A stretch of 64,000 nt of DNA from Dromiciops gliroides (lineage: Eukaryota > Chordata > Mammalia > Microbiotheria > Microbiotheriidae), in the NCBI RefSeq assembly GCF_019393635.1, contig NC_057863.1, positions 645,090,660-645,154,659 on the forward strand, written 5' to 3'. The notes beneath the pieces are model-generated. The model had not been told where the DNA came from, searched no databases, and saw nothing but the letters and a program-made list of their open reading frames with translations. The position numbers were made by a program, and so were the translations under genes. Shown here piece after piece: positions 33,313 to 47,300 of this stretch. Each line of letters opens with the position of its first letter. Positions within the stretch are counted from its first letter, which is position 1.

Positions 33313-33472
33313 CTTTTTTTGTTTTGTTTTGTTTTTTGCAGGGCAATGAGGGTTAAGTGACTTGCCCAGGGTCACACAGCTAGTAAGTGTCAAGTGTCTG
33401 AGGCCGGATTTGAACTCAGGTCCTCCTGAATCCAGGGCCAGTGATCTATCCACTGCACCACCTAGCTGCCCC
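33313..33472 (-). mobile_element. CORE-SINE (WSINE1/MAR1 type)
   Basis: A complete copy, 60 bases from the previous one and in the same orientation. Its tail is (ttttg)n. Confidence 0.94.
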
Positions 33473-33589
33473 TGCTTTGTTCTCTTGATGAAGAATCTGA
33501 ATGCACCAGCTTCTCTTCTGCTGTACTTAGAGTCTTTACATTTCTTCAAAGTGCATCTCAGGGGCCACCTCTGGGAAGCAACCACACTT

Positions 33590-33745
33590 GTCAATCTGTC
33601 TTATATTTGTCATCTGTTTACTTGTCGTGGCTTCCAGGAGGATGGATGGGATTTGAAGGCAGGGACTGTCTGCCATTTTGTTTTTGTGTTCCCAGTGCCT
33701 TGTGCTTAGTGGGTGCGTCATAAATGCTTGTTAAGTGAAATGCAA
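33590..33745 (+). mobile_element. L2-type 3' end
   Basis: 'gaaggcagggactgtctgcc', 'tgtgttcccagtgccttgtg' and 'cataaatgcttgttaagtg' are L2 3' wording. Confidence 0.55.
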
Positions 33746-34284
33746 TTGCTCAGCATGTGTCTGTAATCATTCATTGATTTTTTCCCCTGTCTCTCATTGA
33801 CCCTTGATAGAGAAAAGATTCCTTACTCCTGACTTGGCCCATCAAATGGTTTTAGAAAGATAAGAAAACTGAATGTGGTAGGAATATGATTTAATGCATG
33901 ACCTTATGTAAAGTGCTTTGCACACCTGCCTCTTATGGTGTACCATTAAAATGGAAGAAGAAGTCTTTGTGCTCTGAAGATAGGGAGATAGTCTTGTTTT
34001 TTTCCTTATTTGGGGCATCAAGAAAGTGCTTTGATGTCTAGTCATGTGACCTTGAGCAAGAAACCTGGTCTAATGGAAAGCATGCTAAACCTAGGAGGCC
34101 TGGACTAAAGTCCTGGGGACCCTGGGCATAGACAAAGCCCCTTCTCCATAGAATAGGGGGGACTGAACTAGGCTATCTACCTCTTAGGCCTCTTCCATCT
34201 ATAATGTCTTGTGAAACTCAGTTGTCTCCTCTGTGAACGTGAGACCTGTTTGTAGGTGACGGGCTGGACCCCTCATCCATTCAT

Positions 34285-34905
34285 TTATTCATTCACTAAA
34301 GAGGTTCTGTAGGGACACAATGAAAAATGGGACCCAGACCTTGTTTTCCAGGGTCATCTGGTGTAATCTAGTGGGAGGGAAGGTGGGCATGAACTGCTGG
34401 GATGTTGAGGAGATAAGGGAGGGACTAAGTCTTTATTAAGTCCCTGTTAAGTAGTAGGCACTAGGCTAACAGCTTCCCAAATGAGAGAGGTCCAGGCAGA
34501 ATGTCATGACACACTGGGGGAGAGGAAGGTTGTTTTCATTTCCTCTTCTTTGGGGGAGGGGTTGAAGTGAAGGAAAGAAGAGATTTGAACAACGGGAGAT
34601 AGTGGGCATGAGCCAACCGCCTGGAGGAGGAGAGAGAGGCAGGATGGGACAAGGTTGGGCATGGAGTAGTTTAATTTAGCTAGAAGGTAAAGTGCATACA
34701 GTGGGGGTTCTGATAAGAAGATGGAGTTTGGAGAGAGCTTGAAGAGGATGCAACGCCAGGAGTCCCTAATGGATGGGATTTGTGGGATGAGGGAGGGGAG
34801 GAGTCAAACATGACTGCAAGGCTCATGATCAGAGGGGTGACAGTGCCATCAGCAGAAGCTAGTGGATACTTTGTGGGGTTTCTCATAGCTTTGTCTGCCC
34901 CTTGT
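34285..34905 (+). repeat. Old long dispersed repeat (same family as 49.7-51.3 kb)
   Basis: 'gtctttattaagtccctgtt', 'gtaggcactaggctaacag' and 'ggaggagtcaaacatgactg' match the order of the 49.7-51.3 kb copy. It ends just before the likely acceptor of the first ZNF541 coding exon. 33745-34285 before it shows only a faint MIR-like stretch near 34060-34210. Confidence 0.5.
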
Positions 34906-34915
34906 TTGCCCTTAG

Positions 34916-35025
34916 GATTTGAATTGGGCCTCAAGACTAGTTTCCGCCCACCTTCAAATCTCACCTCGGTCAGCTTGTGGGAGATCAGAGAACAGCTTTT
35001 GGCCAAGACGCGGCAGTGGAACACC
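34916..35025 (+). other. ZNF541: ZNF541 5' UTR portion of the start-codon exon
   Basis: A long pyrimidine tract ends in 'gcccttag' at 34915, so the exon holding the start codon probably begins at 34916. Upstream non-coding exon(s) and the promoter were not located; no CpG island adjoins this exon, which fits a tissue-restricted gene. Confidence 0.55.
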
Positions 35026-35332
35026 ATGGACCAGTACAGCCTTGGGGATGATGGTGCCCTTCAGTCAGAAATGCATCTTCCTGGATTTTCGGAAAGCCAG
35101 GGACTTAATTGCAGTGACACCCTCAATCGGGATCTGTGCCCCAACACAAGAGACCTGCTCTATGCTGGTTTGAGCAGCTTAGACCTGGACCCTGGCCTCC
35201 CAACACCAGATATGGCCAACGAAGCCCTGGAGGACAATCTTGATGCCCTCTCCTTGTATTCAGGGAAGGAGGGAGACTCAGCAAAGCTATTGGAGGAGTA
35301 TGCTGACTCTGACTCACAGCCTTCCTTACAGG
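35026..35332 (+). CDS. ZNF541: ZNF541 coding exon 1 (residues 1-102)
   Basis: An acidic N-terminal region (EALEDNLDALSLYSGKEGD, LLEEYADSDSQ) with no finger. The donor is cagg|gtgagc, phase 1. Confidence 0.95.
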
Positions 35333-38300
35333 GTGAGCCTGAGAGAGGTCGAGGGGGGCCTCTGGTCCTGTGGAAGTACCAAGGCTGGGGTGGGGGTAGG
35401 GCGTCCAGTCACCTCTGGGAGGTGAAAAATTGTCCCCATTCCATCAGACTGAAAACTCATTTTTATGCAGTCTGTTGTTCAGGCCAAACAAAGTCCTTCT
35501 CTTTTGCATTTTAAAGGAGGACATTTTAAAATCATGTAGCTTAAATAATAACCTGGTTCACCTGCTAGCTGCTGCCAAAGAATACATCCATTATTTGATT
35601 GAACCCACTTAGTGATTTCTTTGGAAATTGGATTGAAAATCTGAATGCATCAAACTAAGAATTACTTAATCTGTTTTTCTCTGAAGAGGTTGCTTCTGAA
35701 TACCCTCAGTTTGGAAAAAAAAAAAGTTTGCAACTGGTGTCTCTAGAGAAGTCCAGATGCCTTGCTTGAATAGAGAAAGTTCATAGAACTCATTCATTGC
35801 CAACCATGACACGTACTTAGAGGACCCTGACTCTAGGGCTAGAAGGCTCCCTAGAAATCAGCCGATGGAATCCATTCATTTTATAGACGAGGAGACTGAG
35901 GTCTTTGGCAAGAAGGGACATGCCTACTTGTATATTTCACTCTCAGCAGTTAGGCCTTCACAGCGAAGAGAGAAATGTTTTATCTTCAGAGAAAGTTGAA
36001 GGAAAGTAGGCTCAGAGGAACATAACAGCAATTGGGGGCTTCAATCTGCGTCCCCTTCTCTGGCTGGTTTTCCATAGGCAGAAAATCTGAAACACCCTCC
36101 AGAAATCTACCCAGGCCGAGCCAACAGACTGGCGTGCTTATCACACCTTCATTAGGTTACCCCCCTAAGATGGGGTCTTCAACAGAATTGAATTTGGCCT
36201 AAGTAAAGGGAGGGAGAGAGGGAGGAAAGGAGGAAGGGGGAGAGAAAGAGAGTTTTTGTGTGTGTCTGTGTTACTTGTGAGCATGTCTTTGGGGAGCCGG
36301 GTGCCATAAGGCAGCTTGGACTGATGTGTACGTAGTCAGTCACATGGCTCTGTGGGTGTCCAGAAGCAAAACAGGCAGTTGTGGGGGCAGCTAGGTGGCA
36401 CAGTGGATAAAGCACCGGCCTTGAATTCAGGAGGACCTGAGTTCAAATCCGGCTTTAGACACCTGACACTTGCTGGCTATGTGACCCTGGGCAAGTCACT
36501 TAACCCTCATTGCCTCGCAAAAACAAAACAAAACAACAGGCAGTAGTGCTGGCCTTATGCAATTCTGGCCTGGCCAAACCCAGTCACTTAACTCATTAGG
36601 TTGAGGAACGGGAGAAGCTGTTCAGGATGAGGCCAAAGAATCATTCAGCCTCGATTAGAGAGAGCCCTTACAAATCATGGTGTTTGAGCTCCTTGTTTTG
36701 CAGACAGGGAGACTGAGGCTTGCTTGCCTGGGGCTGCTTGCCAGCGCTTGTGAACCAGCAGTAGAGCCAGAGCGGAGCCCTCTTACAAGGGCTCTTGCCC
36801 AGCTCTGGCTCCCTTCCCTCCCCCCATGTCTGTAACTCGCTTTCTCCCTCCCTTTAGACCTGGGGCTGGGCGTTCTTAAGGCATCTAAAGAGGCGGACGA
36901 AGGAGGCAGGGCCAGCTCGGGCAGCGCCAGGAAAGGCAAGCGTCAGCACAGCTCCCCCCAGAACCCGTTCCTGGATTGCAGCCTCTGTGGAAAGGTGTTC
37001 AGCAGCGCCAGCTCCCTTAGCAAACACTACCTGACTCACAGCCAGGAGAGGAAACACGTCTGCAAAATCTGCAGCAAGGCATTTAAGCGCCAGGACCACC
37101 TGTATGTGGGAGTCTGGCGAGGCCCAGCACTTTTTGGAGGGATGGTGGGTGGGAGCAGGGGAGGGCGGGGTCTTCTTCCAGGGTCTGCCTGTCTCTCCTC
37201 CTTCTCCAGAGCCATCCATCTCTGGATGCTGTCCAAGGCCACGGCCTTTTGTCCTAGATCACTTGTGTAGCTTTTGCTCAGGCTCTCCAAGAGCAGAATA
37301 TGTAAGGCCTTTGAACAGAGTCTCTCTCACTTCATTTGGCTCCCAAGGCCTGAAAGTTCAATTCAACAAGCTGGTAGTGGGGCCTCTTCTAGGCTCTGGG
37401 GATGTCGACTTGGCTGGTCAGCTCTGTGCCACGTGGCCTGTGGTCCACTGAGGGGAGGACGGGTACACTACTCACCATGAGAAGTGAGTGAGATACAGTA
37501 AAAAGAGGGGTCCAGATACAGTGCCACCAGAACTTTGAGGAGGGGAGGGAAGTGCCCGGGGTACCAGAAATGCCTGTCGTGTAGGCCTTGAGGGAGAGAA
37601 CAGGCCTGCTTACATTTGAGGCTCCCCTGTTGAAGCTAGGAAGAGAGTGACCATGTAAGGAGTGGCAGGGCCTGGTCACTGGGCCTCCCCATGGAGTCAG
37701 AAAAATGGGCTCTTCCCATTGTGCGTGATATGTGAGCTTTCCCCAAGGGAATCTTGTGTTCTTGGTGGATGTGGTGGTGCCACATCTTCCCAGCCCAGTG
37801 AAGAGGGAGACAAGACTTCCTAGGGCTGGGCAGAGCGAGGGCCGGGGAGTGGGATGGCCTTGATAACCATGAGTCAGGCCACTCGTGCCCAGGGCCCAGT
37901 TGTGAGTGCAGGCAGGCCCCTCTCACACACTTGTCTTACACAAGTCTTCGTGGCTGTTTTGTGTCCTCTGGTGGGACTCTTTGGAAACATCCTTAGTAAA
38001 GTGTTGCCCACAATTATGTGTGTGCTGCACAGATTGGGGTCAGCTAGCTGGTGTGCCCATGGGGTGGCTCAGAAGTGGCTCGCTACAGAGCACTTTGGTA
38101 GGGAAGCTTGCTGCCTGAGTGGGAAGGCAGACACTTAAGACTTGGAGATCTATCCCTTTCTCTAGGGGGACAAAAGTCATTTTGTCCCAGCTGTCTCACT
38201 GATTCTCCTTTTTGTGTTCTGGCTCCAGGACTGGACACATGCTCACCCATCAGAAAACCAAACCCTTTGTGTGCATTGAGCAGGGCTGCAGCAAGAGCTA

Positions 38301-41300
38301 CTGTGATTACCGTTCCCTGCGCCGACACTATGAGGTGCAGCATGGCCTGTGTATCCTGAAGGAGGCCCCCCCAGAAGAGGAATCCTGTGGGGACTCCCCC
38401 CATGCCCACGAAGCAGCCAGCCAGGCTGGGCCCAGCAGTCTCCGAAACCTGGTGCCCTCTGAGGCCCGCTCTCCCAGCTCCCTCCTGCCCAACCGAGACC
38501 TCCTTCGGTGCATTGTGAGCAGCATTGTCCACCAGAAGCTCCCTTCCCCTGGGCCTGCCACTGCGGGGGCACCAGATGTTGAGGGGAGGGGCCCACTGTG
38601 CCCCTGTCCTGCCAGTGCAGGTTCTGTCTCCTGTGCTTCTGCCAGTGCTCTGGCACCTACGGGAGCCCTGGGCGTTGAGCCCCCTGAGGAGCCTCGTCCC
38701 CCAAGAAAGGATCCGGCCCCCTCTGACATGTTCACAGTTATCCATTCCGGGAATCTGGCAGCCATGGCCCCCGGGGGAGAGAATGGAGCCTCCGACCCAG
38801 CTGATTCAGAACTGCCTTTTCTTCCGCTCCCGTCAGCTGGGCTGGAGAGTTGGGCCGATGGCGGGACCTTGCCTTGCTTGCCTCTCTTCCGAAGCCAGGC
38901 AGTGCCAGCAAGCTCCCAGCCATCGAGTCACAACTTCCAGTGGGTCAGGAACCTGCCTGGCTGCCCCAAGAGCAAAGGGAACAGCGTCTACGTTGTCCAT
39001 AAGCCGGCTGCGGTCCCTGCCCGGGACGGCTCCGAGCCAGGGCCTGGGCCTGGGCCCGTGTCCCCTCTGCTGGACCCCTTGGCAGCTCCAGCAGGTGCTG
39101 GCTCAGAGGACGTGCTTTCTTTTCCTCCCACACTTCTGAAGGCGCCTGGGGACACCCTGAGTGATGCCAGGTTTGCCGGTGGGGAGGACAGCTCCTGGCC
39201 CGCCCAGAGGAACAAGTATGACTGTGAGCCCTTCCCTTGGCAGAGCCCTGGGGAGCTGGGCCTGCAGGATGTGCAGAAACCAGGCGGGCTCCCCCCTGAG
39301 AGCACCCCGCTCTTCAGGCAGCTCTTTCTCAAGTCCCAGGAGTCCCTGGTGAGCCACGAGCAGATGCAGGTGTTTCAAATGATCACCAAGTCCCAGCGGA
39401 TCTTCTCCCACACCCAGGTAGCGGCTGCTCCCTCTCAGCTCCCACTCCCAGAGACCAAGCAGGCTTTGCTGAAGCCACTGCAGGGTGTGTGGCAGCAGCC
39501 TCTGGCCCCAGGGGCTGACTCATTCCATGCTCTCCCGGGGAACCCCGAGTCGGAGGGGTCGCCGGCCCGCAGGAGAAAGACCCCAGCCCTGTTTCCAAGA
39601 GAGTCTTCACCTGGAAGCACGAGGCGGGACCCCAAGGGAGGGCCCAAAGCGGCCCCTGCTCTGTCTTCCCTGGGCTCGTCCCTGGACCCTTGTGGGAATC
39701 CAGAGGCTTCTCTGACCAAGCAGTTGCGGTCAGCCAAAGGGAGCGTAGGTCTGGGGGATGCTTTTTCTCCAGCACATCCTCGCCCGCCTCCGTCGGGGGT
39801 GGAAGAGCCAGCCGGGGGCCAGCTCCATTCGAAGCTGTCGCAGCCCGAGAACAGCGGCCCCTCGGCCCCCAAAGGTGACAAGAGTCAGGCCTGCGCCAGA
39901 GACATGGGCTATCGACTCTTCTCCAGCAGCACCAGAGCCCAGCGCTTCTCTGGTTTCCGCAAGGACAAAGTGAAGATGGACACGTGCTGTGCCGCGTCTC
40001 CCAGCCAGGTGGCCATGGCCTCCTTCTCCTCAGCCGGGGCCTCGGCAGAGCCCACACGCGACATGAAGTCCAAGCTGACCATCTTCAACAGGATCCAAGT
40101 ACTTGTTGCCTTCCCTCCCGCCTCCCGGGCTGGGGGCTGGGGAGGGGCAGCACTTTTCTTCCATAGAAGTGGGACTTTCTAAGGTGGGATGGGGGATTCC
40201 CTTGGGAGCTTTAGAGTATTTGTGTGATCCTCCTACAGAAAAGGAAACTGAGGCTCAGAGATGGGCAGCTTCAGTTCAGTCAACATTTATTAAGGGCCCA
40301 CTAGGTGACAGGCACTGTGCTAAGTGCTTGGGATGTAGAGAGAGGCAAAAGTCCAGGAGCTCACCAAGGGGGGGGGGGCGGCGAGGAGAACCACATGCAA
40401 AGGAACATGTGCAAAGCAAGCTCTGTACAGTGCCAGCAGGAAATGATTAGCAGGGAAAGCTCCTTGGAGGAGGTGGGATTTTGTTTGGGATTTAGAGGAG
40501 GCCAGCCCAGGACTATCCATTCAGTTAGCATCAGAACCAGGATGAGGGCCTCGGGCTCCTGACTTAGCTCTGCTTCCCTCTGTCCTAATGCCTTTAAGAA
40601 ACACCATCAAAAACGGGGGCGGGGGAAACAGGGGCACTCTTCATTCTTAGTTCATACCCGGTGGGGAGACAGAAAGAGGAAATTGTGTCTCTGGATGCAG
40701 TTCCTGGTCCCTCAGGTCATTCCATTTCTGAGCCTCAGTTTCTTACTCTGGCAAATGGGGATGTTCATGTTTGCTCCCCTACCTTAGGACGTTGAGGAAG
40801 ATGCTTTAGTACAAACTATAAAGTGCTCTCTCAGAATGAGCACTCTGCCATCCAATGATAACGAACCTTCCTGCTCCTCATACTTGGCTCCTCTTGACAT
40901 GCCCCTGTGCTTTCTGGCTGTGATTCTTTTCTGACATTCATTGAGGTGCCTTCCTCTAATCTGCAGGGTGGAAATATCTACAGGCTGCCCAACCCAGTGA
41001 GGGAGGAGAGCCTTGTGACTGCATGGTAAGCCTGAAGTCCTCTGGCCTGCCCGGGGAGCAGGTCCTTGTGTGCTAGGAGTGTGTTTCCTCATTGGGGAGG
41101 GGGCAGGCCTGGCAAGCCAAGAACTGGAAGCCAGTCCAATTCAGCATGTCCGGTATGCTGGGCCCTGTGCTGAAACTAGCCTTGCCCTCCCACCAGGGTT
41201 AAGTAAATTCACAATGTCTACAAAATTGTTGTGTGTGTCAGTGTCTGAGGGAGAAAGAGAAGAAGGGAGGGAGGGAGAGAGAGAGAGAGAGGGAGAGCTA

Positions 41301-44300
41301 ACATCAGGTTCTAAACTCCCCCTTGGGGTCACTCCCAAAGCTTGTGGCCTGACCACACTTTGGAGGTCTTGGCCATAGGCAACTCCTTGGTGATTTCTGC
41401 CCTTAGTAACCAGCTCAATGGTGTCTCTCCGGACTGGACAGAGCCCAGAAGCACTTACGTCTGCAAGAACTGCAGCCAGATGTTTTACACTGAGAAGGGG
41501 CTGAGCAGCCACATGTGTTTTCACAGTGACCAGTGGCCGTCACCGAGAGGGAGGCAGGAGCAACAGGTGAAGGGGAAGTAGAAGCGTGGCTGTGGCTGCC
41601 AGTGAGGCTGCTTCCTAGCTGTGGGGCAGCTGCCAGACTGGCCCAGACTCTGGGCTCAAGAACGATCCTGGAAGGAGGGCGGGATTGACCTCAGAGGGCC
41701 AGAGATGCTGGCTGATAGCACAGTTTCACTGTGTGTGTGTGGGGGGGGGTGGTGCTGGGGCTGCTAGAACTAGGGTTTGGGGGCTTTGGGCCCCAACTTT
41801 CTTTCTCTCTCTCTCTTTTCCCTCCCTCCCTCCCTCCCTTTCTTCTTTCCTTTTGCAGTAAGGGTTAAATGACTTGCCCAGGGTTACACAGCTATTAAGT
41901 GTCAAGTGTCTGAGGCTGGATTTGAACCCAGGTCCTCCTGAATCCAGGGCCAGTGCTCCATCCACTGCACCACCTAGCTACCCCTGGGCCCCAACTTTAT
42001 AGCATGAACCCTGTCCCAGGGCTGGCACCAAGGCTTGGACCTATGTGTGCTCTTAGAAAACGAGTCATCCCAAGGTGTCTCATGAAGCCACAAATGGAGG
42101 AAAGAGCTTTTGCCGTGAATGTGAATACTCCTTCTTTTCCTGCCCGGCTTACTGTGTAAAGAGACATCTTATTTCTTGGGCTCAGGTGTATAGCACAGAA
42201 TATTGCAGACCCCAGAGATTGGTCCTAAGGCCAGAGGGGGATGGACAGAGCCCACCAGGAGCCAAGAGGCCTTTGGAAGACCTCGCCGTAGCACCTTTGG
42301 TGAACCCTGTGTCTGTCCCTGTGCCAGCTGGGAGCCGACCTCCAGGGAGCCTGGCCCAGGTGGGTGCTGTTCTGGCTCCCTCCAAGTCCACCCTCAGACA
42401 TTTCTCATGTGCCACATCACACGTCTGGGGAGGAGCAGCCGTCCCAGGTGGGTGGGCTCACAGTGTCCTCCCGTTCACCCAGAAATGGCGTAAGATTGAG
42501 GGATTGTCCTCCTCTTATCAGAGGGGAAAGGAAAATACAGGAAAAGTGACCCTTGAGAGTGGGCCCACAATGCGTCCCCCCACAGCAGGGGGTCCTTCCG
42601 GCAGGAGATAGTCGATGATTTCTCAATTCAAACAGCACCACCACTGCAGCCAGGTTCCTGTGCCCTGCCCCAGCCTCCCTGGGCATAGCCCTCAGGAGCG
42701 GGCTGTTCACAACTGCAGTGTGGCCTCTTCTCAGTCACCTGGGCCAATGGGCCATTGTGTGAGTTCTACCTTGCCTTGAGTAGTGTGTTAACCCAGGGAC
42801 AGGTTGGAATAGCAGAGAGCTCAAAGAGCTGTGTAATCCCCACTCTGACACCAGCTGGCTCTGTGACCCCCCTCTCTTAAGCCTCAGTTTCCTCCCCTGC
42901 AAAATGGACATTTAAACCTCAAATGCTATGGAAGTATGAGCTTCTGTTAACTGCAGGTGGTCGTTTGAGGCTCTCGATGTCTTCATTCTCTAGGGACATG
43001 AGCGAGCTGGCCGAGAAGAGAGAGACGCTAGGGAAGCGAGCCAACACAGAAAAAGGAAAAAGCGTTCCCAGCCCAAGGCATTCTTTATCACTTCTCCACC
43101 TTCCCTCTTTGGAGAGATCCAGCCAGGCCCTGGCGGCTGCTATCAGAGCTGCCTGCGTTCCCCGGTGTTCCTGGTGGACCATCTCCTGAAGGGTTTATTC
43201 CAGTGTTCTCCATATACACCTCCTCCAATGCTCAGCCCCATCCGGGAGGGCTCAGGATTGTATTTCAACACTCTCTTCTCCACATCCGCTCACTCTGGTC
43301 CCGATAGGATCTACGGGGCTGTGCTAGGTGAGTGAGAGGGTCCTCCTGCAGCCACGAGTGAGGAGCAGGTGGAAGCAGAGCTGCCCTCCCTTGCTGTATG
43401 TGGCCCCTGGTCTGGGATCGGTGGAGGCCTGTCTCTGCATGTGCTCCTGGTGCCGTGTGGCACTGGAGTCTGATCAAGCTGCCAGTGGCCTTGGAACACA
43501 GAAGGTCTGTGTCAAAAGGGACCTGTGGGCCTAGAACTAGTGCTGGGAAAGGCGCCAAGCCCTCTTTTATAAAGGAGGAAATGAAATTTGGCCTCTGACT
43601 TTAGACAGGGCCAGAAGTGTGAGCCGAGGGCAGGGAAGACCCTGCTTTTAATGTCTTTGGTCCCGTCTCTTCTAGACCAAGTGGATGGCTCTTTTGGAAT
43701 TGCTGTGGTCAAGGATGACACCAAGATCAGCATTGAGCCGTAAGTGAGAGTGAATGACAACAGCACTTGAGGAAGTCCAAGGGGTCGAGAACCTTATTCC
43801 CATCCTTGGCTGCGCCACACAAGAGGGATGCTGGGAGAAGGCCTGGGCCCAGGGTGTCGGATGGGGCCCTTCCCAGGCCACGGCCCCTCCTTAGGGAGGT
43901 GTCTGGCAGTTAGTGGCAGATGGCGCCCAACTGGCCGAGGCTGAGGTGGACAGACCGCACTGTCTGGTGGGTTGGCCAGCCAATTGCAAGCATTTATCGT
44001 GCTCTGTGTCTGATGTCAGATGCTGCTGGGTGCTGCTGGAGGTGCAGACGATAAGGATGTTCAGAATAAGTAAATGGGGCCTAGTGAAGGCAAGGTTGTT
44101 TGGGAGAGACACTCGTAGTTGGAAGTCTTTATGTAGAAGGTGGTGCTGCTCAAAGGAGGAGGGGGAGTCCCTAGAATGGAGGCGATGGAGGAAGAGCTGC
44201 CCTGCAGGCCTCAGAGACAGGCAGGACAGAGGCCTGGACTTGGCAGGCTGGTGCGAGGTCAGCTGGCAGAATTGCAGAAGCTGGGGGGCCGCTGGGGTGG

Positions 44301-47300
44301 GGCGCGTAGGGTCAGGTGCTAGAGGGCTTTTGTCCAAGAGCCGTAGGGGACCATTGGAATGAATGGGGAAATGTGGTCAGATCTTGAGGGAGATGCTGGC
44401 CCCCCGACCTCCCCCGGTGAGCCAGAGCGCAGGGTCAGGTCTGTCACTGCGGCCCATACCCAGATGAGGAAGAGCACTCCTGCTGAGCTTGCGGTTACTG
44501 GACAAGATGTAATTGGGATATAAACAGCATGAGCCAAGATGTGAGAAGTGCTGTTAAAAAGGTGCCACCCCAGCAGGATGGCTTCTCCCTATAGGGATGG
44601 GGGGGATCAAGAGGGACAAAGCAAAGCCTCAGATGACAGAGTGAGGCATGGCCAGGGAACCTGGAGTAGCTTCCAGTTGGCTTGTGTGTCAGGGGGACAG
44701 ACAGGGAAGCAGGGAGGTGAGGGCAGCAAGGTAAGTATGAGCCACGGTGTGGAGCCCCGAGTTGTGGGCTAGGGAGCACAGACTTTACGCAGGAAGCCTG
44801 GGGGCTGGATGGGCATGGGATGCTTTTGACAGTGGAGTGAGGAGATCAGAGGGGTGGAGGCAGATGCACACATGGGTGGTCCCTGGACCCTGTAGACAGT
44901 GGCTGTCAGTGGTGGACCACCTGGCCCTCTCCTGGCCAGTGGTCAGTGTGAGGAGAGTGTGACCCAGAGCCACCCCCTTTCACTGGCTGCTTTGTGTCTG
45001 CCAGTTACGCCCTGGTTACTGTGTGTTCACTGTTCCATTTCAGACACATCAATATAGGGAGCCGGTTTCAGGCAGAGATCCCAAAGCCCAGAGAGAGTTC
45101 TCTGGCAGAAGGTGACCGGCATGGGGCTTCTCTGGTGTGGAAGCCATGGGGAGATGTGATGACCAACCCAGATACACAAGACAGAGGTGCCTGAGACCTA
45201 GGGGTCTCCCCATTTCCCTCCCCATCCCCAACTTAAATGTCTAGTCGACTGGGAGCCTACCCCTACCTGGGCATGGTACCCATGGGAATCTGTGGCTAGA
45301 GTCCAAAAAGCAGGGGTGCTCTCTCCTCACTCTTGTCCCCTTCCCTTTCCTTAATCTGGGCTCCCTGGAGGCTGCCAGGAGAGATGACCAGGGACCTGCC
45401 TGGGACAAGGCAAGACAGGCACTGGGCTTTGTGGTTCTGATAAAGTGATCTGGTGTTCTTGAATTCTCTCTTCCCACTTCCCCTGTTTCCACAGTGACAG
45501 AACTATGCAGCGTGGCCTGCTCCAGTGTGATGCCGGGAGGGGGGACCAATTTGGAACTCGCCCTGCACTGCCTGCATGAAGCCCAGGGTGACATCCGGGT
45601 AAGGGGCCGACCGGTGTGGGAGCGAGAGGAGAAGAGCCCTGGGCAAGGCAGAGAGCTCCTTCATTCCACCCACCTCCCACCCCCAGCATTGAGAAAGGCA
45701 TGGAAGTGGCACTTAGACTCTCCCTCTGATCCCTGATCAGGGACCAGCCCCAAAAGCAGCACACCTTGGCTCCTCTGGGCTTGGGTTTGGCCTAATGCTG
45801 TGTGTGTCACGACAAGGACAGAAAATACCATGCCTGGGCTCAGGGAAGCGCTCCTGTCTTCATCTGCATGTCCAGAACAGAACCAATTACCTGCCCAGTG
45901 CTCCCCTTCTTGCCCTCTCCCTCACCACACAGCCATTCAGGGGCCAAGCCTTGCTGGTTTTGATCTTCATCCATTCCCTTCTTCTCTGCACTCTTATGAC
46001 CAGTCTACTAGTCCGGGCATCTTACTCACTGTCCCCTGGACCACCCCATGAGCCTCCTCTCTGATAGGTCGCCCTGCCTCAATCCTCCTTCCTTCAAATC
46101 CATCCTTCTCGTGCCTGTGCAAGTGTGACCTTGCCATTCCCTTGCTCAAGATGTTTCAAGCTCTCTATTGCCTGCAGGAGGCAGGACAGAGTTGCCTTTA
46201 CCCACTGGCTCTAGGCTTGCCCTGTCTTTGACTCTATCCTCTGGACATTGTGCCTCTGGCCCACATGCTGCTCCCTACCTCGGGCACTTCCCAGTCCCTG
46301 CTGTTCAGGCTCCCTTCCAGTAGAGTCTAAAACTCCTTGAGCACAGAGCCAGTTTTCACATTTGTCTGTGTCCCTAGCATAATGCCTTGCTGTGGAAGCA
46401 CCCAGGAGGTGCTTAAGAAATGCCTGTTGAGTTCTCCAGGAGAACGAACTGTAAGCCCCTACTGAGCGCCAGGGCTCGGGGTGACAGGGCCGACATCGAG
46501 TTTGCTGGTGGCGGGTGGTGGTTCCCAACCCCAAGGCCCTCGGGTGGGGAGAGGGGTTACAGATAGCTAGAATAGCCAATGGGGTGTGACCAGAGGCTTA
46601 CGGATGGAGCTGCTCAGAGAAGTCTGAAGGGAAACTTGTCACCACCTCGGGGTGGGGGGATCGTCCTCAGCTGACCTGCCTTGCTTCTAGGATGCTCTGG
46701 AGACCCTGCTACTCAGAGGACCCCAGAAGGCTCCATCCCATCCTCTTGCTGACTATCGTTACACAGGCAGGTGGTGGGCCGGGGGTCCCTGCTGAAGAGG
46801 CAGCTCTGCCAGAACTCTTTGTGTTCTCTTGGGTCTAGGCCCCATTCCTCAAAGAGCTCCCTGTGGGGGTTGGGAGATGTGGCAGCATACACATGGGATA
46901 TGGTCCTGAGGGTGGGTGGGAGGAGAAAGAGTAGGTGGGTTAGGGACGTGGTGCTGCGAAGGGAGAGTCACAGGCCTGGCTTTGGCAGGTTCAGACATCT
47001 GGACTCCTGTGGAGAAGAGGCTGTTTAAGAAGGCGTTCTGCGCCCATAAGAAGGACTTTTATCTGATCCACAAGACGGTAAGGACTCTTTGTCACATGGG
47101 CCTCAGGGCAGGCCACTGTGGAATCAGTTCTCCCTGCCTGACCATGCCCTTGTTAGCTGGCGATGCAGGAAGGCACAGGCAGAGCTCAGTCAGGGGAAGG
47201 AGGACCTGGGGATGGTGCAGGAGGCAGCAGGTGAGGGCCCTGCATGGCTGCCGAATAACAACTGTTCTTTATAGAGAACCCACAACGATCTCATTTCACC

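Noticed and set aside
38083-40057. Long antisense frames across ZNF541 exon 3
   Set aside because: They are shadows of GC-rich sense codons; the sense frame is a clear ZNF541 exon.
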